The position numbers and the translations under genes were made by a program. Under the pieces are notes generated by a model. It was given only the letters and a program-made list of their open reading frames with translations, made no database searches and was not told the origin of the DNA. Shown here in pieces: positions 35,616-43,324 of a DNA stretch of 64,000 nucleotides. Origin of the DNA: a virus; IMG/VR virus record IMGVR_UViG_3300008963_000002, positions 1-64,000 of that record, one strand, 5' to 3'. Numbering within the stretch: the stretch's first letter is position 1; the number at the start of each line of letters is the position of its first letter.

Positions 35616-35623
35616 AGTAAATT

Positions 35624-36124
35624 ATGAAAATATTAACACTTGAAGACGGTGCATACGAATTAGATACAATTCCAGAAGAAATAGACGATATACGGTTTGC
35701 AATCTTAGACAATTCTGACCCCTCTAATCCAGATTATTTTTTTATTCCTCTAATCTTTTTAGAAAGTTTCAACGCACCAGCATTGGTCTTACGCATAGGT
35801 GACCAGACAATTAAAATGCCCATGGATTGGCATATCTTGATTGGTGAAGAAGAATTAGGTGACCTTGAGATGTTGCCAATGACTTCTATCAATGACCGGG
35901 GGTTTCGCACATTTGTCTTTAATCCGCTAACTAGTTTCAGTGCAGAATTTTCTGATGTTGAAATTGTGGATGTTTATCACGAGGTTACATGGTATGCACC
36001 AAAATTAAAGAACGGACAGATACTATGCGTACCAATAGAGTCAGGCAGCAACCCACGCTGTATCTATTTTGCTAAAGATATTAGCAGAAATTGTGAGGTA
36101 GTGGATTATCGCAATGCGTGGTAA
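35624..36124 (+). CDS. Conserved marine-phage protein, unknown
   Basis: 166 residues, acidic, mostly beta. Notable segments are DDIRFAILD, DYFFIPLIFLESF, IKMPMDWHILIGEEELGDLEMLPMTSINDRGFRTFVFNP (in parts) and WYAPKLKNGQILCVPIESG. I recall this family in marine T4-like phages, without known function. A near-perfect sigma70 promoter precedes it, so it is likely made early or in the middle phase with replication genes. The alternating FFxP/MPxDW pattern suggests a compact single domain. Confidence 0.7.
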   Translation: MKILTLEDGAYELDTIPEEIDDIRFAILDNSDPSNPDYFFIPLIFLESFNAPALVLRIGDQTIKMPMDWHILIGEEELGDLEMLPMTSINDRGFRTFVFNPLTSFSAEFSDVEIVDVYHEVTWYAPKLKNGQILCVPIESGSNPRCIYFAKDISRNCEVVDYRNAW

Positions 36125-36131
36125 GTAATAT

Positions 36132-36941
36132 ATGAAAAAAATCTTAGTTTCTGGATGTTCATTTACTATGGGCCATGGGCTTATAGATGAAAAAAATAAT
36201 CCAAACTTATGGGTTAATCAACTTTTTGAACAAAAAAACACTAAAAATATTGCTTTAGCAGGAAGAAATAATCATAGTATTTTTATTAATACATTGAGTG
36301 AATTATTTTTTAATGATTATGATTTAGTAATAGTTGCGTGGAGCATAATACCAAGATTTAATTTTAATATAAATCTTGAAACTTATGAAACATTAACCAA
36401 ATTGACAGATGAATTTGATATTAATATTAACAATAATGTCACAATTGAAAAAAAATGGCTAAAACAGGTCGGCGATTCACTGTTAAAAATTCATCATGAT
36501 CATTGGGATATACTTTATCTAATTTGTTATTTGAATGCTTTAATAAAAATTCACGAAGTTAAAAACACTAGTAAACAAATGTTTTTTGTAAACACTTATA
36601 GCCCTTGGTCTGACAACTTTTTTGAGTATAAAAAACTTACAGAACCTAATGAATTAGGTGGGTATGAAAAAGAGTTTTTAGATGTAGAAACAAGAGGTGA
36701 TAATGAAATTTTCGAATTATATGATAAAATACACGTTGATTATCAAAACCATGGTGGTATTAAAACTGATCACTGGTTAAACTTATATAGTTCTTTCAAA
36801 AAAATGAAAGTAGATAATGCATCTACCATAGACACTCACCCGGGATTAAAAAGTCAACAAATATACTCTAAATATTTGTTCAATAGTTTAAAATCTATGC
36901 TCAATGATAATAATATAAAATATTTAAAACCCTTGTTGTAA
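36132..36941 (+). CDS. SGNH/GDSL-like hydrolase (copy 1)
   Basis: 269 residues, very AT-rich. The N-terminal block GCSFTMG provides the nucleophile S10. An LAGRNNHS segment gives the Gly and Asn blocks, and a C-terminal DTHPG near residue 235 supplies the Asp-x-His dyad. This is the standard phage SGNH layout, acting as an esterase or acetyl-hydrolase on glycans. It may remove O-acetyl groups from polysaccharide, or modify phage glycans made by the glycosyltransferases. It starts 7 bases after the upstream gene. Confidence 0.78.
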   Translation: MKKILVSGCSFTMGHGLIDEKNNPNLWVNQLFEQKNTKNIALAGRNNHSIFINTLSELFFNDYDLVIVAWSIIPRFNFNINLETYETLTKLTDEFDININNNVTIEKKWLKQVGDSLLKIHHDHWDILYLICYLNALIKIHEVKNTSKQMFFVNTYSPWSDNFFEYKKLTEPNELGGYEKEFLDVETRGDNEIFELYDKIHVDYQNHGGIKTDHWLNLYSSFKKMKVDNASTIDTHPGLKSQQIYSKYLFNSLKSMLNDNNIKYLKPLL

Positions 36942-36948
36942 GTTATTA

Positions 36949-37389
36949 ATGATGAACAATAAATTAACTATTCAGAATGAAATGAAAATGTTCGATCAAA
37001 AGAACAGAGAGTTTTATGATGAATTGAGCGAAGAAGAAAAGAAAAAGTTTTCAAACTACCTAATGATTAGGTGGGGTAGTTCTGTCCGAGGCTCGTCTGA
37101 ATTACAAGAATATTATCTCCATGCGACAAACCAGCGATTAAACAAGAATTTTTTTGAAATAAACAAACATCCAAAGTTACAATGGCTTTGTGCTACTACA
37201 ATTAGCCCGGGAATGGGGACACATCATCATGAATGGATTGGATTTAAGAAAAAAGATTCTGATGAAAGTAATAAAATTAAAAAACTAAAAGAAATGTATC
37301 CAAACTTGAAGTTAGATGACATTGAAGTGCTTTCAAGTATAGTCGATAAAAAAGAAATATCTCATATGCATAAAAAATACAATACATAG
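36949..37389 (+). CDS. Clamp-loader small subunit-like protein (gp62-type), tentative
   Basis: 146 residues, helical. The pattern LTIQNEMKMFD, LSEEEKKKFSNYLMIRW, EYYLHATNQRLNKNFFEINKHPKLQWL and SPGMGTHHHEWIG matches a protein that I recall as the clamp-loader gp62 counterpart in marine T4-like phages. Similarity to T4 gp62 (187 residues) is not evident by eye. gp44 and the clamp gp45 are not in the window. If correct, it would help load the sliding clamp. It sits in an AT-rich stretch between an SGNH hydrolase and an Asn-synthase-like gene. Confidence 0.5.
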   Translation: MMNNKLTIQNEMKMFDQKNREFYDELSEEEKKKFSNYLMIRWGSSVRGSSELQEYYLHATNQRLNKNFFEINKHPKLQWLCATTISPGMGTHHHEWIGFKKKDSDESNKIKKLKEMYPNLKLDDIEVLSSIVDKKEISHMHKKYNT

Positions 37390-37452
37390 TTATATAAAAT
37401 CAATGTACAAGCATTGTAATATGAATTGATATACTAATACTAATACTAATAA

Positions 37453-39060
37453 ATGAATTTCACAATTACGACAAACCCAAATTTAACATCCGGAATCCCA
37501 TCTTTTAATAAATTTGGAAAATATTATTATTATTTTGATTCTAGAACAGAGATTAGTCACAAAAACAACTCACTATATTTCTGGTTTGGGGTGAGTTGGC
37601 CAGTGCCTCTTTCAGAAGCCAATTTTGACAATATATCCGAGCAAAACGGCAGTTGGTTTTATGGCCGCATTTATGAAAATTGTATTGAGATCTATACTGA
37701 TATTCATAGTGATTATCCCATCTTTTATTCAAAAAGAAACAATGAAATAACAATTACAACAGACTTAATTTCTTTTTCGTCTAAATATTTTTCTCTTAAT
37801 AAAACATGGTTGGTAAATGCATTTAATAGACAGATATATGATTCTGAGTACTTAAGCCCGGTTGAATATAATCCCGTAAATCCATTCCTTATTTTTGAAA
37901 GCAACAAAACTATACTCAAAAATGTTTTCAGATTGCCAGCAGCAGGAAAACTGGTTGCTACTCCCTCTCGTTTAAATGTAAAAAGATATTATGACAGGGT
38001 ATGTGATTATCATTATAAAAAAACTCTGCCCAAAATATCAAATATAGACGAATATGTGCATAAAAAGATTGATAATAATATTAGTTCTATTATCAATCAA
38101 AATCCTAACTCAAAAGTTGGAGTACAGGCATCGACTGGTATTGACAGTTTAACTGTTGTTGAGGCTTTATTGAAAAAAGGTATTAATTTTGATGTGGCAA
38201 CATATTGCTTTCATACTGACAAAACACTTCAAAAATGGGCCAAAAATGCTGAAAACTTACATGAGTACCTTAATAAGAAAAATATAAACACTTATTTTGA
38301 AAAGTTTTTTATAGAAGATTTTTTTTCACATTTCCTGCCAGAAATATGGTCATATCCCACAAAAAATGTGGATTTATTTCATGATATTTTTGTTGCTAAA
38401 AAGTATTTAAAACATTGCGATTACTTTATTAAGGGAACAAATGGGGATGAGTGTTTTCTGCATACTCAACGACATGCAACAGTGATACTGTCAAAATTAA
38501 AAATGGCAAAAACACTTGAAGACGCCAATAAAATAATTTCTAAGTCATATTCTTACCAAGGAAATTATGCATTTACAGATTTAATAGATTATGACAACTT
38601 ATTGACAGGAAAATATAAAAATCCTACGATAGATTTATGGTCACTAAAGCCAAGTACATATTTGTCGTCAGATCAATCTAACTTAAAAAAGCCAGTATAT
38701 AGTCCATATTGCGATAGAGATCTGATAACAATCACTGCAAGAATGACTAATGATGATTTGTATAACTCAAGTTTAGAAGCACAACAACAAAAAAATTATT
38801 TAAATGAAACAGCATCATTTTTGAATCGGTATAAATCTGGTGAAGAAGAAATATTTGATTACTTTTTTCCTATAAACCAAAGTTCTATTGATATTATTCA
38901 ATGGGCATGGGGGTATCTGAAAACTACTGGTATTCATAGACACACAAAAAACATTTTTTCAAAATATCTTAATTGCAAAAATAATGATACTGTTTCTTAC
39001 GATTCTATACATCTATTGCAACTTTGTGCTTGGATTAAAAACTGGCATGAATTAGGTTGA
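37453..39060 (+). CDS. Asparagine-synthase-like protein lacking the glutaminase Cys
   Basis: 535 residues, very AT-rich and Asn/Lys/Tyr-rich. The C-terminal half has the ATP-binding PP-loop as ASTGIDS at 226-232 and a KGTNGDE loop at 327-333, both typical of the AsnB synthase domain. The N-terminal 200 residues keep a glutaminase-like layout (YENCIEIYTD.HSDYPIFY) but the protein starts MNFT, without the catalytic Cys2. It could use ammonia, or activate another carboxyl, as in beta-lactam-synthetase or amidotransferase relatives. Its neighbours suggest a role in surface-glycan or metabolite modification. Confidence 0.72.
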   Translation: MNFTITTNPNLTSGIPSFNKFGKYYYYFDSRTEISHKNNSLYFWFGVSWPVPLSEANFDNISEQNGSWFYGRIYENCIEIYTDIHSDYPIFYSKRNNEITITTDLISFSSKYFSLNKTWLVNAFNRQIYDSEYLSPVEYNPVNPFLIFESNKTILKNVFRLPAAGKLVATPSRLNVKRYYDRVCDYHYKKTLPKISNIDEYVHKKIDNNISSIINQNPNSKVGVQASTGIDSLTVVEALLKKGINFDVATYCFHTDKTLQKWAKNAENLHEYLNKKNINTYFEKFFIEDFFSHFLPEIWSYPTKNVDLFHDIFVAKKYLKHCDYFIKGTNGDECFLHTQRHATVILSKLKMAKTLEDANKIISKSYSYQGNYAFTDLIDYDNLLTGKYKNPTIDLWSLKPSTYLSSDQSNLKKPVYSPYCDRDLITITARMTNDDLYNSSLEAQQQKNYLNETASFLNRYKSGEEEIFDYFFPINQSSIDIIQWAWGYLKTTGIHRHTKNIFSKYLNCKNNDTVSYDSIHLLQLCAWIKNWHELG

Positions 39061-39085
39061 CATGTGCAAAAGTCTAAAATATAAT
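39057..39085 (+). promoter_or_regulatory. Perfect sigma70 promoter for the zinc-finger/DnaE-like pair
   Basis: TTGACA at 39057-39062 and TATAAT at 39080-39085 with exactly 17 bases between. It overlaps the stop of the Asn-synthase-like gene. The sequence AGTCTAAAATATAAT around this -10 is repeated as AGTCTAAGATATAAT at 39102-39116, immediately before and into the next ATG. Confidence 0.88.
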
Positions 39086-39114
39086 CATAAATTAATTTTA
39101 TAGTCTAAGATATA

Positions 39115-39792
39115 ATGTCTAAAAATATATGCAAATATTGCGGTAAAAGTTTTGTAAAGGAATCCACGCTGGCGGTTCATATGTGCGAATTAAAGCGTAG
39201 ATATCAAGATCGTGATCATAAAGGCGTTCAGTTGGGAATGAATGCTTATTTGCGTTTTTATGAAAAGACACAAGGATCGGCTAAACTAAAAACATTTGAT
39301 GACTTTGCTCGTAGTCAGTATTATCGTGCTTTTGTAAAATTTGGTTATTACATGATGCGAATCCGAGCAATAAATCCACCCCGGTTTATTGATTGGGTTA
39401 TAGACAACAATAAAAAAATAGACCATTGGTGCAGAGATAAAATTTATTCTGAATATCTTCATAATTATCTTCGTACAGAGGCCCCACGGGATGCACTTGA
39501 AAGAGCTATTGAGTACAGTATTGAATGGGGAGAAGAAACCGGCTGCCCACCACATGATATTCTACGATATGGAAACACTAATAGAATGTGTTATGCGGTA
39601 TCTACTGGCAGAATAAGTCCTTGGGTGGTCTATAATAGTGAAAGCGGACAAGAGTTTTTAAATAATTTAAACCCAGAACAGGTATCAATTGTGTGGCCTT
39701 GGATTGATCCAGAGTACTGGCAACCAAGGTTTTCAAAGTATCTATCGGATCAGACATATATACAAGAAATCTTAAAACAGGCTGGGTGGTAG
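39115..39792 (+). CDS. Zinc-finger protein, conserved in marine T4-like phages
   Basis: 225 residues. C6-x2-C9 then H22-x-C24 forms a small zinc finger of the C2H2/C2HC kind. The body is helical with FVKFGYYMMRIRAINPPRFIDWVI, KIDHWCRD, a TGRISPWVVYNSESGQEFL segment and an aromatic C-terminus (YWQPRFSKYL). I recall it as a conserved hypothetical of marine T4-like phages. It is the first gene after a perfect promoter and six bases upstream of the miniature DnaE-like gene, so the pair probably acts together, perhaps as DNA-binding and catalytic partners. Confidence 0.75.
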   Translation: MSKNICKYCGKSFVKESTLAVHMCELKRRYQDRDHKGVQLGMNAYLRFYEKTQGSAKLKTFDDFARSQYYRAFVKFGYYMMRIRAINPPRFIDWVIDNNKKIDHWCRDKIYSEYLHNYLRTEAPRDALERAIEYSIEWGEETGCPPHDILRYGNTNRMCYAVSTGRISPWVVYNSESGQEFLNNLNPEQVSIVWPWIDPEYWQPRFSKYLSDQTYIQEILKQAGW

Positions 39793-39798
39793 TAAAGT

Positions 39799-40377
39799 AT
39801 GACAGCAGATGTTGATATAGACTTTGCAGACAGAAAAAAGATACTTGATTTGCTTGATCATATTCCTGCAAGACAAGAAAACAATGGTGAAATACAAAAA
39901 CATAATTCTGGTGTATATGTAACAGACATCCCCTATGATCCAATGAATGATTGTGCGGCTATTGATTACCGGGTAGCAGAGGAAAGAGGGTACTTTAAGA
40001 TTGACTTTCTCAATGTATATGTATATTCACTTATAAAAAACACAGAACACTATAATTGGGTTTTGAATCAATCAATTCCTTGGGACAAATTAAACAACAG
40101 TGAGTTTGTTGAACAGATTGTTCATCTGGGTAACCATTATTATAATATGCAAAAGATGCCAGAACCAATTGACTCTATAGAGCGATTGTCTATGTTTTTG
40201 GCTATTATACGCCCCGGAAAAAATCACTTAATTGGAAAACCATGGAAAGAAGTAGCAGAAACTGTATGGGAAGCCACTGATGATGGGTATACATTTAAAA
40301 AGAGCCATGCTGTTGCTTATGCCCATCTTGTTTCTTTACATATGCGATTAATCTATTTTTCTGACAAGGGTAATTGA
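39799..40377 (+). CDS. Miniature DnaE-like (DNA polymerase III alpha) protein
   Basis: 192 residues. Its motifs follow, in order, the catalytic-core landmarks of bacterial DnaE: DVDIDF (D6, D8) like DnaE DFDVDF; KHNSGVYV like HAGGVVI; GYFKIDFLN (D69) like LVKFDFLG; LAIIRPG like ALYRPG; and FKKSHAVAYAHL like FNKSHSAAYALV. The three Asp fit the DnaE palm triad. DnaE is about 1,160 residues; PHP, tau-binding and OB regions are absent. Whether it polymerises, or is a decoy or regulatory derivative, is unknown. Its 3' end overlaps a convergent gene by 30 bases. Confidence 0.72.
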   Translation: MTADVDIDFADRKKILDLLDHIPARQENNGEIQKHNSGVYVTDIPYDPMNDCAAIDYRVAEERGYFKIDFLNVYVYSLIKNTEHYNWVLNQSIPWDKLNNSEFVEQIVHLGNHYYNMQKMPEPIDSIERLSMFLAIIRPGKNHLIGKPWKEVAETVWEATDDGYTFKKSHAVAYAHLVSLHMRLIYFSDKGN

Positions 40378-40725
40378 TCGTCTCTTGCCTTTTCTGGCAG
40401 CAATCTCAGAAAGACAGCACTCAGGTCCATGTAATATTTCAAGATCTCTATTATTAAAGGTCTTAAGGTATGGTCTAAATTTGTCCCAATCTCCCTTTAA
40501 AAATATGTTAATAGGAATCATTCTATTTGACTCCCACCACCACGTGCTTCCTAATTCCAAAAACTCAATTTTTAAATCAGGATTTACAATATCACCAAAA
40601 TCATAGATGGTAGTGATTGTTGAATCTCTGTTTTGGATTATTCCAAGGTATTCCTGTCCTGCATAACGACAGACTGATATAAAAGGATACTTTTCAGCTA
40701 GTTTTTCAAATAACTCAATGCTCAT
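40348..40725 (-). CDS. Conserved minus-strand protein, unknown
   Basis: 125 residues on the minus strand. Segments: YPFISVCRYAGQEYLGIIQNRDSTITTIYDF (in parts), GSTWWWESNRMIPINIFLKGDW and a basic KGKRRSITLVRK end. I recall this family, also on the minus strand, in marine T4-like phages; function unknown. Its fold looks like a small beta-rich domain. It converges on the DnaE-like gene, and its start codon overlaps the late box of the next structural gene on the other strand, so late transcription would run away from it. Confidence 0.72.
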   Translation of the reverse strand: MSIELFEKLAEKYPFISVCRYAGQEYLGIIQNRDSTITTIYDFGDIVNPDLKIEFLELGSTWWWESNRMIPINIFLKGDWDKFRPYLKTFNNRDLEILHGPECCLSEIAARKGKRRSITLVRKID

Positions 40726-40730
40726 AAATA
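40723..40730 (+). promoter_or_regulatory. Late promoter box for the BppU-like gene
   Basis: CATAAATA, one mismatch from TATAAATA, lies 16 bases before the ATG at 40747. The CAT is also the complement of the start codon of the divergent minus-strand gene. Confidence 0.6.
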
Positions 40731-40746
40731 CTTTAGGTGATCAAGA

Positions 40747-41592
40747 ATGTACTCGACTCAGGCATATTTATACCAACAAAATACTCGCATAATAATCAGT
40801 GAGGTCGATACAGACTTTGATACAAAGAGGTCAACAATAGTGTATGCAAAACCATTTCGCGTAAGTCGTGGAGTTGATAATAATTTACTTTTTGAATTCC
40901 AAAATCAAGAACAACGTTCTTTTGATTTAACAGGCAGTAATTTAGTTTTTAGAGCCATCAGCAGAGATGGCAAAGAGTTGCTTCTTGAAAAAGAAGTTGT
41001 TGTACTAAACGCGAAATCAGGTCGTGCAAGAGTCACTGTCACCGCCGCAGATTTAGACAATGTTGAGCCTCAAGATGCTAACTGGTCAGTTACACGACAC
41101 TCAGGAATACTTACAGAGCCCGTATATATGGACGAACAGGCTGGCTCTCGTGGTGAACTTGAAATACGTGATGCTGTTTTTCCTGATTATGTTCACACTG
41201 CAGAAATCACAATGCCCTCACAATCAGAATATATTGGTAGTGATCGTGCATCAAATTCTCCACCAGCAGACCCAATGACACAATACAGCAGTTGGACTCG
41301 TGGCAGAGACGTAGATCAATCAACTTTTCAGATAACTTTAAAAGATTTTACCGGTATAATAGAAATACAAGGTGCTATGGATAACGATGATATATGGTTT
41401 GGAAAGACAGAATATCCATGGTTTGAAGTTGACTTTTCACTTGCTGACGACAATAATAATACAAAGGTGTCAGAATTAGAATTTGAAGACAGCAGTGAAA
41501 CATTCGCTATCAATATTACTGGATATTATCCGTGGTTGAGAATTTATGGCAAAGTTTCTGATGGTTCTATTGAAAATATCCTATATAGATAG
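40747..41592 (+). CDS. Baseplate/tail structural protein, BppU-like N-terminal domain
   Basis: 281 residues, beta-rich. Residues 1-140 have an Ig-like layout: KPFRVSRGVDNNLLFEFQNQEQRSFDLTGSNLVFRAIS (in parts), then conversion of input to 'KEVVVLNAKSGRARVTVTAADLDNVEP' strands, resembling the N-terminal domain of BppU/DUF2479 baseplate proteins. Residues 190-280 look like a second beta-sandwich, with FTGIIEIQGAMDN and YYPWLRIYGKV. I recall such proteins as virion components in marine T4-like phages. A late box precedes it and an SGNH hydrolase gene directly follows, possibly part of a receptor-contact module. Confidence 0.68.
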   Translation: MYSTQAYLYQQNTRIIISEVDTDFDTKRSTIVYAKPFRVSRGVDNNLLFEFQNQEQRSFDLTGSNLVFRAISRDGKELLLEKEVVVLNAKSGRARVTVTAADLDNVEPQDANWSVTRHSGILTEPVYMDEQAGSRGELEIRDAVFPDYVHTAEITMPSQSEYIGSDRASNSPPADPMTQYSSWTRGRDVDQSTFQITLKDFTGIIEIQGAMDNDDIWFGKTEYPWFEVDFSLADDNNNTKVSELEFEDSSETFAINITGYYPWLRIYGKVSDGSIENILYR

Positions 41593-42318
41593 ATGTTTAA
41601 GAAAATAGTAGGATTTGGTGATTCGTGGATATATGGTGACGAATTACTAGATCCACAGTATGCACAAAAAAACAAAAACGCACATTCTACCGATACTGAA
41701 AATAAATCATATCGCGAAAAAAATTGTTTCCTTGGTTTACTTGGTGAATATTATGATATTCCTGTAGAAAATTTTGGCATACCCGGAGGCAGTCTACAGA
41801 GTTGTTTGTGGACATTTCTTTGGTGGTATGAGAATGAAAAAGATTTTGATTTATCCGAGTGCTTAATTCTTGTCGGACATACTGATTCAGATCGTGCAAG
41901 TTTTTATAATCCAGAGCATGTTGTTTGCAGCGATGATCCACCGTGGAACAGATTTGTCCATAGTTCATGGGTAGAATATGGATTCATGGGTATATCAGAA
42001 GAAATGCGTGAAATGGCAAAAATGTACACAGTGTTGACTGATAGTTCAAAACTGCGACGCTTGAATTATATGCAGAGTGCATTATTTTTTGATGGCGTTG
42101 CCAATAGTCACAATCTGCAAATGTATCAATTTAATATAATGCCAGCAGAAATAAAACTAAACCTCAACACTATAATTTGGGATAATGAAGATACAGTGAC
42201 TTGGTTTAGAGATCACCCCGGCAATCAAAAAGAACAAATAATTAAATCTGGTGGGCATCCCAATGAAATCGGCCATGAAATGATTAAAAATCGGTTGATT
42301 TCAAGCATCGAAAAGTGA
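41593..42318 (+). CDS. SGNH/GDSL-like hydrolase (copy 2)
   Basis: 241 residues, starting on the base after the upstream stop. The nucleophile block is GFGDSWIYGD with S11, the Gly/Asn blocks are in NFGIPGGSLQS and LVGHTDSDR, and the C-terminal GGHPNEIGHE supplies the acid and His. This is a second SGNH enzyme, diverged from the one at 36132. Co-transcription with the BppU-like gene from a late box suggests it acts on a surface glycan at infection or on virion glycans. Confidence 0.8.
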   Translation: MFKKIVGFGDSWIYGDELLDPQYAQKNKNAHSTDTENKSYREKNCFLGLLGEYYDIPVENFGIPGGSLQSCLWTFLWWYENEKDFDLSECLILVGHTDSDRASFYNPEHVVCSDDPPWNRFVHSSWVEYGFMGISEEMREMAKMYTVLTDSSKLRRLNYMQSALFFDGVANSHNLQMYQFNIMPAEIKLNLNTIIWDNEDTVTWFRDHPGNQKEQIIKSGGHPNEIGHEMIKNRLISSIEK

Positions 42319-42324
42319 TATAAT
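42295..42324 (+). promoter_or_regulatory. Sigma70 promoter for primase/helicase
   Basis: TTGATT at 42295-42300 and a perfect TATAAT at 42319-42324, 18 bases apart, overlapping the end of the hydrolase gene and just before the primase ATG at 42332. It allows gp61/gp41 to be made early although the upstream genes are late. Confidence 0.62.
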
Positions 42325-42331
42325 CTAACTA

Positions 42332-43324
42332 ATGATGGATGTTAGACAATATCTTCCAGCCAATGCCAAAACCACTCCATCTGGGTGGATTAGTTTTTCG
42401 GGACCGTGCTGTATTCACAATGGCGAAACCCCTGATACTAAAAATCGTGGTGGATTAATCACCACAGAGGAAGGTTGGACCTATAACTGTTTTAATTGTG
42501 GATTTAAGTGTGGCTTTAAAAATGGCCGTAACCTAAACTTTAAAGCAAGAAGTTTTCTTCAGTGGTTGGGCGTTGATGCTACAGAGATTGATAGAATCAA
42601 TTTAGAAAGTTTGAAATATCGTTCTATGAATGATATTGTGGCTACAATAAATTATAATCAGCCAAAGAAAAAACAGATTAACTTTGAATCTAAAGAATTG
42701 CCTGAAAACATTGAACTGATCAACGCCAAACATTTAAATCACAAAGAGTATCTGAATAGCAGATGTATCGACGACTCATATCCGCTGATGGCAATTGATT
42801 CTAATGAATATGGTCGTGAAGGAATACTAGTACCATTTACCCACGATGAAAAAACAGTGGGATATTCAATTAGATTTCTTGACAATCGTAAACCAAAGTA
42901 TCTTTCAAACAGCCAACCCGGATATGTGTTTGGTATAGACTTACAACAAGAAAATTGGAAATATGCCATTGTTACCGAAGGCATTTTTGATGCACTTTCC
43001 ATTGATGGCCTGTCGGTAATGCATAGCACGGTTTCACCACAACAAGCAGAGTTGATCAATCGGCTTCGGCGTGAGGTCATTGTAGTTCCTGACCACGATA
43101 AAGCAGGAATGAGTATGATAGACCGAGCATTAGAACTGGGATGGTCGGTAAGCATTCCACTTGAATGGCCAGACGGGTGTAAAGATATAAATGATGCTGT
43201 CAGAAAAATAGGGCGTCTATCAACAATAATAACTATTATACAAAATGCAGAACATAGTCGGATCAAAATAGAGATGAATAAGAAGAAACTCAAGCGAAAA
43301 TTAGAGGTATCCATTGCCACTTAA
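42332..43324 (+). CDS. gp61: DNA primase (T4 gp61)
   Basis: 330 residues, near T4 gp61 (342). Zinc-binding N-terminus: C26/C27-x-H29 and C53-x2-C56 with CGFKCGF. TOPRIM catalytic region: VTEGIFDALS with E216, and VVPDHDKAG with D254 and D256. It makes RNA primers for lagging-strand synthesis as part of the primosome with gp41, encoded immediately downstream. A second ATG one codon in is equally possible. Confidence 0.93.
   Translation: MMDVRQYLPANAKTTPSGWISFSGPCCIHNGETPDTKNRGGLITTEEGWTYNCFNCGFKCGFKNGRNLNFKARSFLQWLGVDATEIDRINLESLKYRSMNDIVATINYNQPKKKQINFESKELPENIELINAKHLNHKEYLNSRCIDDSYPLMAIDSNEYGREGILVPFTHDEKTVGYSIRFLDNRKPKYLSNSQPGYVFGIDLQQENWKYAIVTEGIFDALSIDGLSVMHSTVSPQQAELINRLRREVIVVPDHDKAGMSMIDRALELGWSVSIPLEWPDGCKDINDAVRKIGRLSTIITIIQNAEHSRIKIEMNKKKLKRKLEVSIAT

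Noticed and set aside
42739-43320. 193-codon minus-strand frame opposite the primase gene
   Set aside because: It is fully antisense to a clear gp61 with zinc and TOPRIM motifs and has no own features.
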